Position numbers and translations under genes: made by a program. The notes beneath the pieces were generated by a model. It was not told the DNA's origin. It did no database searches and worked only from the letters and a program-made list of their open reading frames with translations. A stretch of 64,000 nucleotides of DNA from assembly GCF_900110925.1 (NCBI RefSeq), contig NZ_FOFP01000004.1, forward strand, positions 1-64,000, given 5' to 3'. Each line of letters opens with the position of its first letter. Within the stretch, counting starts at the first letter, position 1. Below, piece by piece: positions 56,419 to 64,000 of the stretch. Source of the DNA: Pseudomonas cuatrocienegasensis. Its GTDB lineage: Bacteria > Pseudomonadota > Gammaproteobacteria > Pseudomonadales > Pseudomonadaceae.

Positions 56419-57888
56419 TCAGAAGCGCCAGATAAAGTCGACAAAGGCCCGGTGCATCAACGAGTCAGCCTCGCTGCCATAGGCATCGCCGGGCTTGAAC
56501 ACGCCGCCGCGAAAGCGCACCAGCGCCGAGCGCTCGTCGAGCTGTTCGCTGACTGCGGCCGGTAGCAGGCCCTGTTTGAAGTAGCGGGTGACCACCAGGT
56601 CGAGTTCCTGGCCGATATCGGCTTCGCCGTCTTGCAGCGGCGCGATGATCCCGCTGTCGCCGATGTCCTGGTTGTCATCCACGCGCCAGAAGCGGTGGTA
56701 GACCAGGCTGGCGTCGTAGTCCTCGCCGAAGGTCATCGAGCTGAAGGCGCTGGCCACTTGCAGGTTGGACAGCTCGCCGCGGAAGGCCTCGCCGAAGCGA
56801 TGCATGCGCGACTGCACGCCGGTGAAGCTTGAGCGGTTGCTCTCCAGCCCGGTCTGCATGAACTGCTTGGAGCTATCGTCATCACCGCCGCCGCTGCCGC
56901 GGGCATAGGCGCCGCCGACCTTCCAGCGTTCGTCGAGGCTGTAGCGCAGGCCCAGGTCCAGGCCCCAGGCGTTGACGTCCTGATTGCGCGAGCCGCTGGC
57001 GATGCGTTCGTCGCCGACGATGCTCTGCTCCAGTTGGTCGGTGTCGCCGGTCAGCCAGGTGACCTGGGCCCAGTAGTTCAGCGGGTTGCTCGAACGTGGG
57101 TTGAAGAAGTCGCCGTCGGCGTGCAGGCCGAGCCAGGTCAGGTCACCGGTGTAGCGTTTGCTCAGCTCGTCGACGCGCTCGCCGGCACGCGGCAGCTGGC
57201 CGTCGTCACGGCTGTGGTGCAGCTTGACGCCGACCCAGTGGCCAGGTGTCCACTGGGTGGCCACGTCGGCGAACAGGTGGGTGCGGTCTTCGTCTTCAGG
57301 GGCCAGTTCGTCGAGGTCGGTGCGGTACTCGGAAAAACGCTGGGCGACGCCGACCTGGGCATTCAGCAGGGTGGTGTCGAAGCTCCAGTTGAGCGCCTCG
57401 ATATTGGTGTCGCGCCAGGTGCCTTCGTCGCTGCGCAGGCGTTGGCGGCCCAGGCGCAGGTGCTCGCCGGGGTAGGCAGTGAGGCCGGCGTAGTCGACCC
57501 AGAATTCGCGCAGGGCGAGGTAGCTCTTGTCCGGCACGCGGCCGTCATTGCTGCTGCCGCTGTCTTCGCTATCCAGGTCGTTGTTGTCCAGGGTGTCGGT
57601 TTCGATGATGTCAGTGGCCGACACTGCCTGGCCCATGGCGAAAGCGCTCCAGTCGCCGCGCTGGGCATACACCCAGGGCCGTGCGTCGATGCCGAGCCCG
57701 GTGATGTCGCCGCCGCCACGGGTGCCGAGGTCGCGGTCATCTTCCGATTGCGCGGTGATTTTGAAGTCGATGCCGAAGCTGTCATCACTCATCTGCGCCG
57801 CCCAGGCGGAGCTGGCGCAAAGTACGCTCATGCCAAGGCCGAGGCTGCTGGCGATCCGGTTGAGGGTCATGCGAAAGTCCTTGCTCAT
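56419..57888 (-). CDS. algE: Alginate outer-membrane export porin AlgE
   Basis: The 489-residue protein has a signal peptide of about 31 residues. A large beta-barrel follows with Arg- and Asp-rich strands ([26 protein letters not shown]), ending in a C-terminal Phe (AFVDFIWRF). AlgE is an 18-stranded barrel with a positively charged pore for alginate. The length equals that of P. aeruginosa (490). The start codon overlaps the algK stop (ATGA arrangement), so coupling is likely; a second ATG at 57870 with AAGGA upstream is possible. Confidence 0.96.
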   Translation of the reverse strand: MSKDFRMTLNRIASSLGLGMSVLCASSAWAAQMSDDSFGIDFKITAQSEDDRDLGTRGGGDITGLGIDARPWVYAQRGDWSAFAMGQAVSATDIIETDTLDNNDLDSEDSGSSNDGRVPDKSYLALREFWVDYAGLTAYPGEHLRLGRQRLRSDEGTWRDTNIEALNWSFDTTLLNAQVGVAQRFSEYRTDLDELAPEDEDRTHLFADVATQWTPGHWVGVKLHHSRDDGQLPRAGERVDELSKRYTGDLTWLGLHADGDFFNPRSSNPLNYWAQVTWLTGDTDQLEQSIVGDERIASGSRNQDVNAWGLDLGLRYSLDERWKVGGAYARGSGGGDDDSSKQFMQTGLESNRSSFTGVQSRMHRFGEAFRGELSNLQVASAFSSMTFGEDYDASLVYHRFWRVDDNQDIGDSGIIAPLQDGEADIGQELDLVVTRYFKQGLLPAAVSEQLDERSALVRFRGGVFKPGDAYGSEADSLMHRAFVDFIWRF

Positions 57889-59282
57889 GGGGTCTGCGCC
57901 TGCATTTCGCTGAGTTGCTGCAGGGTGATGCCGCGCACCTGGCGTTCCTCGTTGAGCATGCGGCGCGCACGCAACTGGTCGGTGGCCGGCAGGCGCAGTT
58001 CGATGTCATGGGCCAGTTCGGTGGTCTGCGGAGTGTCCTTGGCCAGGGCCAGCTGGCTGAACACGTAAGCGCTCGCCAGGTCCGGCTGAATGCCTTTGCC
58101 CTGGGAGAACATCTGCGCCAGGGTCTGGTCGGCATTGATCTGCCCGGCGCGCGCAGCACTGAGCAGATGGTCCAGGGCCTGCTGCGGGTAGATATCGCCC
58201 AGGTAACCGCGCAGGTAGATCTGCCCGAGGAAGTAGTTGGCGCTTGGCTCGCTCGGCGCGGCCTTGCGCAGGTGCTGTTCGGCCTTGTGCGGGTCTTGCG
58301 GCACCAGCTTGCCTTCATAGTACAGGCGCCCGAGCAGCAGTTCGGCGCGGGGCAGGGCGGCGGCGCGGCCGTTGTCCAGGTAGGTCATCATCTGCTCGAT
58401 GTCGCCCAGTGCCGGGTAGTCGTAGAGCAGGCGCGCCAGGCTGACCCAGGCCGCCGGGTAGTTCGGTGCGATGGCTTCGAGCATTTCCTGGGCCTTGCCT
58501 TCGTTGGGCGTGCCCAGCTCGGCATCGGCGAGCACCTGGGCCACGGCGTCGACCCGTTGGGCCGGCAGTGCGCCGCTGTGGTAGCCGTTCATCAAGCGCT
58601 CCAGCAGAGCCTGCTGGCGTTCGCTATCGGCCTGTTTCTGGTACACGGTGGCCAGCTCGACGTAGCAGACATCGGCCTGGGCGAGCATGTTCTGACAGAT
58701 CTGCTCGATCTCGCCGAGGTGCTGGTCGTAGGTGCCCTGGGTGCGGTAGTAGAGGATCTGCGCCAGGTCCGCGTCGGCGTGACCCTGCTGGCGCCAGGTA
58801 GCAATTTGGCTCTGCACGTTCATACCGGGAAAGTCCTGTGGATACTGCAGATAGAGCAGTGTCAGCGGCATCAGGGTGCCCGGCTCGCCAGCCGTGAAGG
58901 CTTGGTCGAGCAGGCTGGCCGCCTCACGGCGTTCCTCGCTGCTGGCGCCCGGTTTGCGCGCCAGCAGCTTGCCCAGGCGCGCTTTGGCGCGCGGCGAGCT
59001 GTCCATGGCCTGGCGGTAGGTGCGTTCGGCAGCGGCCAGGTCCTCTGGCGTGCCATTGGCCAGTTGCAGATCGGCCAGGCCAATCTGCGCGTTGACGTAG
59101 CCCAGCTCGGCAAGCTGGCGGTAATGCTGCTCGGCAGTCTGGGTATCGCCACGCTTGAGCGCTTCGGCAGCCAGGCGCTGGTCCGGCAGACCGGCGCAGC
59201 CGCCCAGGCCGACTGCCAGCGCAAGCGCTAGCAGGGGCAGGGCAGGGCCACGCGGGGCTAGGCGGGAGTCGAAAATCGGCAC
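57885..59282 (-). CDS. algK: Alginate biosynthesis lipoprotein AlgK
   Basis: The 465-residue outer-membrane lipoprotein has a lipobox LGGC with Cys29 as the lipidated residue. Many TPR/Sel1-like repeats follow ([23 protein letters not shown] near 50, [26 protein letters not shown] near 335). AlgK helps localise AlgE and links the periplasmic parts of the secretion machine. It lies 10 bp after the alg44 stop in the operon. The length is near that of P. aeruginosa (475). Confidence 0.95.
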   Translation of the reverse strand: MPIFDSRLAPRGPALPLLALALAVGLGGCAGLPDQRLAAEALKRGDTQTAEQHYRQLAELGYVNAQIGLADLQLANGTPEDLAAAERTYRQAMDSSPRAKARLGKLLARKPGASSEERREAASLLDQAFTAGEPGTLMPLTLLYLQYPQDFPGMNVQSQIATWRQQGHADADLAQILYYRTQGTYDQHLGEIEQICQNMLAQADVCYVELATVYQKQADSERQQALLERLMNGYHSGALPAQRVDAVAQVLADAELGTPNEGKAQEMLEAIAPNYPAAWVSLARLLYDYPALGDIEQMMTYLDNGRAAALPRAELLLGRLYYEGKLVPQDPHKAEQHLRKAAPSEPSANYFLGQIYLRGYLGDIYPQQALDHLLSAARAGQINADQTLAQMFSQGKGIQPDLASAYVFSQLALAKDTPQTTELAHDIELRLPATDQLRARRMLNEERQVRGITLQQLSEMQAQTP

Positions 59283-59292
59283 GGTAGCCTCC

Positions 59293-60459
59293 TCACAAAC
59301 CAGCCGCGACGGCTTTGTCGATCATCCAGTCGAACGACGGGCCGGCATCCAGGGTGACTTCCACCGGCAGGCTGGCCAGGGAGCTGGGCAGGGGCTGGTC
59401 CGGTTCGATGATCACGCGGATGTCGCTGGCCAGGCCGTTGTCATGCAGGGTGCTGCTGACAATGGTGCCCTGACGCACCTGCTCGTCACCGGCCACCCAG
59501 AAGGTCGCGCGGGTGCCGGGGCGTGCTTGTTCAAGCTTGCGGTAGGGGAAGCTGGCGAGGATGGTGGCCTTGGTGTCCTGGGGTACCAATTCGAAGATCA
59601 CATCGCCCTTGCTGGCGAACTGACCATCGGCCACCAGTTGGCGCGAAACCTTGCAGTTGCAGGGGCTGGTCAGGGTGCCTTTGACCTGCTTGCCGAACAG
59701 CGTCTCGATATTGGCCGGCTCGAGCTGTTCATCGCTCAGGTGGCCTTTGAGCATTTCCAGCATGGAGGCCGAGAAGGACGCCAGTGGGGCGCCTTTGTCG
59801 ACGCTGGCATCCGGGCCGATCAGGCTTTGTACCGTGCCCTCACGCGGCATGGTCACTTGCAGGCTGGGCACGTTGACCTGGGCGGACTTGGCGTGGGTAA
59901 CGAAGTACAGGCCGTACACCGACTTGAAGATAAAGCCGAATGCCGCCAGGCCGACGAGAAACACCGCCAGGCTGAAGCTAACGGCGCGCAGGCGGCCGAG
60001 GGCGTTCATGCCATTGCCCGCGCCACCTTGTTTGCGTGCCTTGGTGAAGTTCTCGCGCTGCAGGGTGTTGAGCAGGTCGCCGACGCTGACCAGCTCACCG
60101 CCCAGGTAGGCGCTGATCAGGTAGCGCAGGGTGGCTTGCTCGCGGGGTTTGAGGTTGTGGAACTGGCAACCGATACGCGCCTGGGCGTTGTCGACGCTCT
60201 GCACCTGGAATTCCACATCGATGCCCAGATCGAGGCTGTCGAGCTGAAACTGCAGGCGGCCTTTGTGATGCTCGCCGACCGTGACCGGCACTTTGCCGGT
60301 GCTGAAGCTGAAACCACCGGCCGAGATGTCGAGGATGCGCGCTTCCACCCGTTCGCGGTTGGCCGCCGTGTAGCGCAGCACCGCCGGTAGTTTTACGCGG
60401 GCGTGCTGGCGCTGGGCTTCGGATTCATGAACCACATTGATGTTCTGGGCTGTACTCAT
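59293..60459 (-). CDS. alg44: c-di-GMP receptor and polymerase partner Alg44
   Basis: The 388-residue protein has an N-terminal PilZ domain (about 14-120). Arg17, Arg21, Asp44 and Ser46 match the c-di-GMP contacts known for Alg44 (QRQHAR and DISAGGFSF). A single membrane helix lies at about 160-180, followed by a periplasmic HlyD-like domain to the end. c-di-GMP binding to PilZ switches on polymerisation by Alg8. The size equals that of P. aeruginosa Alg44 (389). Confidence 0.97.
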   Translation of the reverse strand: MSTAQNINVVHESEAQRQHARVKLPAVLRYTAANRERVEARILDISAGGFSFSTGKVPVTVGEHHKGRLQFQLDSLDLGIDVEFQVQSVDNAQARIGCQFHNLKPREQATLRYLISAYLGGELVSVGDLLNTLQRENFTKARKQGGAGNGMNALGRLRAVSFSLAVFLVGLAAFGFIFKSVYGLYFVTHAKSAQVNVPSLQVTMPREGTVQSLIGPDASVDKGAPLASFSASMLEMLKGHLSDEQLEPANIETLFGKQVKGTLTSPCNCKVSRQLVADGQFASKGDVIFELVPQDTKATILASFPYRKLEQARPGTRATFWVAGDEQVRQGTIVSSTLHDNGLASDIRVIIEPDQPLPSSLASLPVEVTLDAGPSFDWMIDKAVAAGL

Positions 60460-60489
60460 GCTTGCAAATTTCCTATTCGAAAGTTCCGA

Positions 60490-61971
60490 TCACACCAACA
60501 CCAGAAGGGTGGCGATAAACACGCTGGCAGCAGAAAAGGTCATGGCGCGCGAGGACCAACTGTTGAACCACAGCTGGAAGCTGCGCAGTCCACGGTCGAG
60601 CTTGGTGTTCTGGCGGGTCCAGGACTGCTGGTCGAGGCGGAAGAACACGTAGATCTTCACCAGCGCGCCGACGATCTGGTTGTAATAGAGGATGGCCGGG
60701 TAGGCCGGGCCAATCGGGTGGCCGCTGAAGCTCAGCAGCAGGGTCAGCAGCAACCGTGTGGTACCGATCCACAGCAGGTAGATCAGCAGGTAGACGATGC
60801 TGTACTTGATGCTGGCGATGATCGCCACGGCCAGGCCCAGCAGGCATGTCCACATCGACACGCGCTGGTCGAACAGCACCACGCTGGTGAACAACCCCAA
60901 ACGGCCCATACCCAGGCGCAGGGCGCGCGAGTTCTGCCGCAGGTTGTTGCCGTACCAGCGGAACATCAGCTTGCGACTGGCCTTGATGAAACTCTTCTCC
61001 GGCGGGTGCTCGACCGTGTTGATCGCCGCATCCGGCACGTAGAAGGTGTCGTAGCCCAGGCGCATCAGGCTGTACCAGCTGGACTTGTCGTCGCCGGTGA
61101 GGAACTGGAAGCGCCCCAGGCGCCAATGGTCCAGGTGGTCGCTCTCCACGTCGCGGATGAACTCGGGGTCGGTGACCACCTTGGCGCGGAATACCGACAT
61201 GCGCCCGGTCATGGTCAGCACGCGCTTGGACAGCGCCATCGAGCACATGTTGATGTGCCGTTGAGCAAAGCGCAGCTTGTGCCACTCGCTCATGATGTAG
61301 CTGCCGCGCACCTCGCAGAACTCGTTGGTGGTCAAGCCGCCGACGTTGCTGAACAGCTGGAACCAAGGCACGGTCTTCTTCACCACGCCTTCGGCCAGAA
61401 CGGTGTCGCCATCGACTACGGCCACCACGCCGCGGTCATCGGGCAGGTGCCGGGAAATGGCGCGAAAGCCATAGGCCAGGCCGTCGCGCTTACCGGTACC
61501 GGGAATCCGCACGAAGTCCAACTTGACGTGCTCGGGCGGGTTCATGCGCGTCCACAGGTTCTTCACCAGCAACTCATCGGACAGCTCGACGATCGAGCAC
61601 ACCACGGTGGTCGGGAAGCCACACTCGATGGCCTCGCGGATCACCGAGCGGTAGACCTGAGCAGTGGTCAAAGCGTCGATGCGAAAGCTGGTCACCAGCA
61701 GGAACACATGAGAGGGGTCGGCGTCCTTGCCGAGTTTTTTTACCTTACGGCGGTAATAGGGGTACACCACGTACAAAAACAGCATGCCGCGCACAAAGTG
61801 CAGGGCACCCATGGAATAGCGCCAGATGCCGACCAGGCCGATGAGCAGGAGGAAATCCCTGGACTCGGGGTCGAACACGCTCCTGGGCAAGGCCAGGGCG
61901 AGGAGCATCAGCAGTGATAGGTAAAACAGCCATCCGGCGGCCTGATTGAGACCGGTCTTCAGCGTGTGCAT
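60490..61971 (-). CDS. alg8: Alginate (mannuronan) synthase catalytic subunit Alg8
   Basis: The 493-residue GT2-family membrane enzyme has [13 protein letters not shown] (donor site), [12 protein letters not shown] (catalytic DD) and LMFRWYGNN (the R-W acceptor motif). Transmembrane helices flank the GT domain on both sides. It polymerises GDP-mannuronate to polymannuronate under Alg44 control. The ATG ending at 61971, after GGA, gives the size of P. aeruginosa Alg8 (494); in-frame ATGs at 61980 and 61986 have no ribosome-binding site. In the operon, 65 bp separate it from the MITE-like element upstream. Confidence 0.95.
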   Translation of the reverse strand: MHTLKTGLNQAAGWLFYLSLLMLLALALPRSVFDPESRDFLLLIGLVGIWRYSMGALHFVRGMLFLYVVYPYYRRKVKKLGKDADPSHVFLLVTSFRIDALTTAQVYRSVIREAIECGFPTTVVCSIVELSDELLVKNLWTRMNPPEHVKLDFVRIPGTGKRDGLAYGFRAISRHLPDDRGVVAVVDGDTVLAEGVVKKTVPWFQLFSNVGGLTTNEFCEVRGSYIMSEWHKLRFAQRHINMCSMALSKRVLTMTGRMSVFRAKVVTDPEFIRDVESDHLDHWRLGRFQFLTGDDKSSWYSLMRLGYDTFYVPDAAINTVEHPPEKSFIKASRKLMFRWYGNNLRQNSRALRLGMGRLGLFTSVVLFDQRVSMWTCLLGLAVAIIASIKYSIVYLLIYLLWIGTTRLLLTLLLSFSGHPIGPAYPAILYYNQIVGALVKIYVFFRLDQQSWTRQNTKLDRGLRSFQLWFNSWSSRAMTFSAASVFIATLLVLV

Positions 61972-62035
61972 AGGGTCCATCCGCATTCTGGGTTAGGCCC
62001 CGGCAGCCGCGCAGGCGTACCGGGGCAGGCAGTTA

Positions 62036-62299
62036 GGGTCTGTTGACGTTTCGTCGCACGCCGCGTTGCCGCGAAAAATCTCGCCAGGCAAGGCGGAGGA
62101 CGCCGGTAATGGTGTTCCCTTGCCAAGTCCTCCAACACCGCATGGCGAGATTTTCCGCGCAACCCGAAGGGCCGGGCCCGTTTTAGCGCGATGCTGCGTT
62201 TCTCGATGGCTCATTTAGTTCACTAAACCTCGCATCTCGTGCCTTGCCTCGCGCTAAAACTGGCTCCGGCGCGGCCGCGACCGAAGCGTCAACAGACCC
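62036..62299 (-). mobile_element. MITE-like element, copy 2, inside the alginate operon
   Basis: The sequence begins GGGTCTGTTGACGTTTCGT and ends in a variant of its complement (13 perfect bases, then one change). The complete 264 bp is the reverse complement of copy 1 (20051-20315) with about 90% or more identity by eye. TA flanks the left end but TC the right. Internal hairpin arms AAAATCTCGCC and GTTTTAGCGCGA are kept. It lies between algD (ends at 62305, five bases away) and alg8, in the transcribed part of the operon. Confidence 0.85.
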
Positions 62300-62304
62300 T
62301 CGCG

Positions 62305-63615
62305 TTACCAGCAAATGCCTTCACTGCCCTCGCGCGAGGCGGTGGGCATGAAACCGACCAGATCGACCACGTGTTTGCCGGCCAGGGCTTGCTGCGCCAG
62401 CGGCGCGAAGTCCTGATCGCCATTGCCCAGGATGATCACATCGGCCTCGCGTACCACGGCGTCGAAGTCGCTGTTGAGCAGCGAGGAGACGTGCGGGATC
62501 TTCGACTCGATGTACTCCTTGTTCGCTCCGTAGACACGGGCATACTCGACGTTGCGGTCGTAAATGCTCAGGTCGTAACCCTTGCCGATGAGCATTTCTG
62601 CCAGCTCCACCAGCGGGCTTTCGCGCAGGTCATCGGTGCCGGCCTTGAAGCTCAGACCGAGCAGGGCAACTTTGCGCTTGTCGTAGCTGGTGATGATGTC
62701 GAAGGCGTTCTGCACCTGGATGCTGTTGCTGCGCATCAGCGAACCAATCAGCGGGGCATCGACATCCAGGCTGCCAGCGCGGTACGACAGGGCGCGCACA
62801 TCCTTGGGCAGGCAGGAGCCACCGAAGGCGAAGCCGGGCTTCATGTAGTACTTGGACAGGTTGAGCTTGTGGTCCTGGCAGATCACATCCATCACCTCAC
62901 GGCCATCGACGCCGCAGGCCTTGGCGATGTTGCCGATCTCGTTGGCGAAGGTGACCTTGGTCGCGTGCCAGACGTTGCAGGTGTACTTGATCATCTCGGC
63001 GACATCGATGCCCTTGCGGATCACCGGCGCGTCGAGCTCGCTGTAGATGCTTTCCAGCAGGTCGCCGGAGGCGCTGTCGAGTTCGCCGATCACGGTCATC
63101 GGTGGGAAATCGTAGTCCTTGATGGCGGTGCTTTCGCGCAGGAACTCGGGGTTGACGGCCACGCCGAAGTCGACGCCGGCCTTCTTCCCGGAGCTGGCTT
63201 CGAGGATCGGGATCACCACGTTTTTAGCGGTGCCTGGCAGTACGGTGCTGCGTACCACCACGGTGTGACGGCCCGGCTTGTCGCGCATGGCTTCGCCGAT
63301 TTCACGGCACACGCCTTCGATGTACTCCAGGCCCAGGTCGCCGTTCTTCTTGCTGGGCGTACCCACGCAGATGAACGATACCTCGGTGTCGCGTACCGCA
63401 TCGGCGACATCGGTGGTGCCGCGCAGGCGGCCGGTGTCCAGACCTTTTTGCAGAAGTTCTTCCAGGCCAGGTTCGACAATCGGCGATTTGCCCGTGTTGA
63501 TCAGGTCGATCTTGGTCGTCGAGACATCCACGCCGACCACGTCATGGCCACGCGCCGACAAACAACCGGCGCAGACGGCACCCACATAACCCAAACCAAA
63601 GATGCTGATACGCAT
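62305..63615 (-). CDS. algD: GDP-mannose 6-dehydrogenase AlgD
   Basis: The 436-residue enzyme makes GDP-mannuronate, the committed step of alginate synthesis. The Rossmann motif FGLGYVGAVCAG is at the N terminus. VGTPSKKNGDLG near 85, NPEFLREST near 155 and the catalytic Cys268 in FGGSCLPKDV are present. The ATG ending at 63615 follows GAGGT by 8 bp and gives exactly the 436 residues of P. aeruginosa AlgD; an in-frame ATG 18 bp earlier is less likely. It is the first gene of the operon. Confidence 0.97.
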   Translation of the reverse strand: MRISIFGLGYVGAVCAGCLSARGHDVVGVDVSTTKIDLINTGKSPIVEPGLEELLQKGLDTGRLRGTTDVADAVRDTEVSFICVGTPSKKNGDLGLEYIEGVCREIGEAMRDKPGRHTVVVRSTVLPGTAKNVVIPILEASSGKKAGVDFGVAVNPEFLRESTAIKDYDFPPMTVIGELDSASGDLLESIYSELDAPVIRKGIDVAEMIKYTCNVWHATKVTFANEIGNIAKACGVDGREVMDVICQDHKLNLSKYYMKPGFAFGGSCLPKDVRALSYRAGSLDVDAPLIGSLMRSNSIQVQNAFDIITSYDKRKVALLGLSFKAGTDDLRESPLVELAEMLIGKGYDLSIYDRNVEYARVYGANKEYIESKIPHVSSLLNSDFDAVVREADVIILGNGDQDFAPLAQQALAGKHVVDLVGFMPTASREGSEGICW

Positions 63616-63885
63616 CACAATCACCTCGTCCATTTAACGCAATTAAAAGTGGCTATAAACGGCCACCACTGAGTGTCCATTCACGTCTGTAAGAAACAGC
63701 GTGGTGAATGAAGCAGGCATACAAGATTAAGTGACTCCCCATCATCAGGAAGTCCAGCGGGCTTATAGTTGAAACATGCCCTTGAAGTTGTCGCGCATAG
63801 CAATGCCACTTGGGCGCGCGCTTGAGAAGTTTGCAGTGTCTATGACGGTTTAACGCTCTCCTTACTTTCGCAGACACAGGTGTCG

Positions 63886-63969
63886 AGTAATACGCTGCCG
63901 TGAACAATTAAGTCCATAAATGGCGGCAGTTTGGTATCACGCAGACATCAGCGTGAGGAAGTATTACGC
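63886..63969. repeat. Phased direct repeat AGTAATACGC / AGTATTACGC
   Basis: The decamers at 63886-63895 and 63960-63969 differ by one base and are 74 bp apart, about seven helical turns. They flank the inverted repeat at 63937-63956. They may be regulator sites of algD. Confidence 0.4.
63937..63956. promoter_or_regulatory. Inverted repeat TCACGC-N8-GCGTGA in algD upstream region
   Basis: TCACGCAGACATCAGCGTGA has perfect 6-bp arms, about 325 bp before the algD start. It has the form of a dimeric regulator site; none of the known alginate regulators could be matched to it by eye. Confidence 0.45.
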
Positions 63970-64000
63970 GGAAGTAAGAGTGTGTAGATTTTTGGTTAGT

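Larger units (their letters stand above)
63616..64000 (-). promoter_or_regulatory. algD leader and promoter region
   Basis: These 385 bp upstream of algD have no convincing gene. A small hairpin (GTGGC/GCCAC) lies near 63650-63667 close to the start. An inverted repeat is at 63937-63956 and a direct pair at 63886-63895 and 63960-63969. An AlgU (GAACTT-N16/17-TCTGA) promoter was looked for; only weak -35-like hexamers (GGACTT, CAACTT) were found, so the start site is not assigned. Long regulated leaders before algD are normal in Pseudomonas. Confidence 0.6.

Noticed and set aside
63700-63870. AlgU (sigma22) promoter of algD
   Set aside because: GGACTT, CAACTT and AAACTT hexamers occur on the minus strand, but none is followed at 16-17 bp by a TCTGA-like -10, so none is listed as a promoter.
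63653-63907. 84-residue frame upstream of algD on the minus strand
   Set aside because: No ribosome-binding site, no recognisable domain, and it lies in the expected algD leader. The frame also contains the promoter-proximal repeats.

Overview
The window is about 63-65% GC chromosomal DNA of a Pseudomonas (sensu lato). The main support is a complete alginate biosynthesis operon in the Pseudomonas order (algD-alg8-alg44-algK-algE-algG-algX-algL-algI-algJ-algF-algA, read leftwards from 63615 to 47075). An OprD-type porin, a SOS-controlled yebG, a sigma54-type glycine cleavage operon and a DUF1302/DUF1329/LuxR trio point the same way. No rRNA, tRNA, CRISPR array or prophage was seen. The species cannot be fixed from the sequence alone.

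Layout. 1-335 is the right end of an IS3-family element. 459-14833 is a hexarate (D-glucarate/galactarate) catabolic region. Leftward genes give a tripartite tctCBA-type transporter and one glucarate dehydratase paralogue. Rightward genes give KdgD, 2-oxoglutarate semialdehyde dehydrogenase, a second glucarate dehydratase, an MFS carrier, galactarate dehydratase, a D-2-hydroxyacid oxidase and a D-2-hydroxyacid reductase. Together they convert both hexarates to 2-oxoglutarate. 15204-20051 holds a Sel1 lipoprotein, a fasciclin protein and a DAO oxidase / XRE-cupin regulator / glutamine-synthetase-like set that resembles gamma-glutamyl-polyamine metabolism. 20713-24351 has TerC, a small lipoprotein, an OprD porin and a divergent CHMI-family isomerase. 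24473-30487 is the leftward operon gcvH-gcvP-sdaA-gcvT, behind a -24/-12 promoter with two upstream 18-bp palindromes. 30989-36877 is DUF1302, DUF1329 and a MalT-like LuxR regulator. 37176-46949 is mostly housekeeping and signalling: SirB1-like, YebG, GGDEF, PsiE, SNF2 helicase, EAL, a HELTH-motif protein, an SDR and small membrane proteins. 47075-63615 is the alginate operon, and 63616-64000 is the algD leader and promoter region.

Two kinds of signal fall outside the genes. First, two copies of a structured ~265-bp MITE-like element with 19-bp terminal inverted repeats lie in opposite orientation 42 kb apart. One supplies the stop codon of the glutamine-synthetase-like gene, and the other sits inside the alginate operon between algD and alg8. 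Second, matching operator-like palindromes occur in the divergent control regions of the hexarate cluster and of the oprD/isomerase pair, which suggests one regulator for both. Several REP/REPIN-like repeat families fill the remaining gaps. All assignments come from reading the sequence and from family knowledge; no database search was run.
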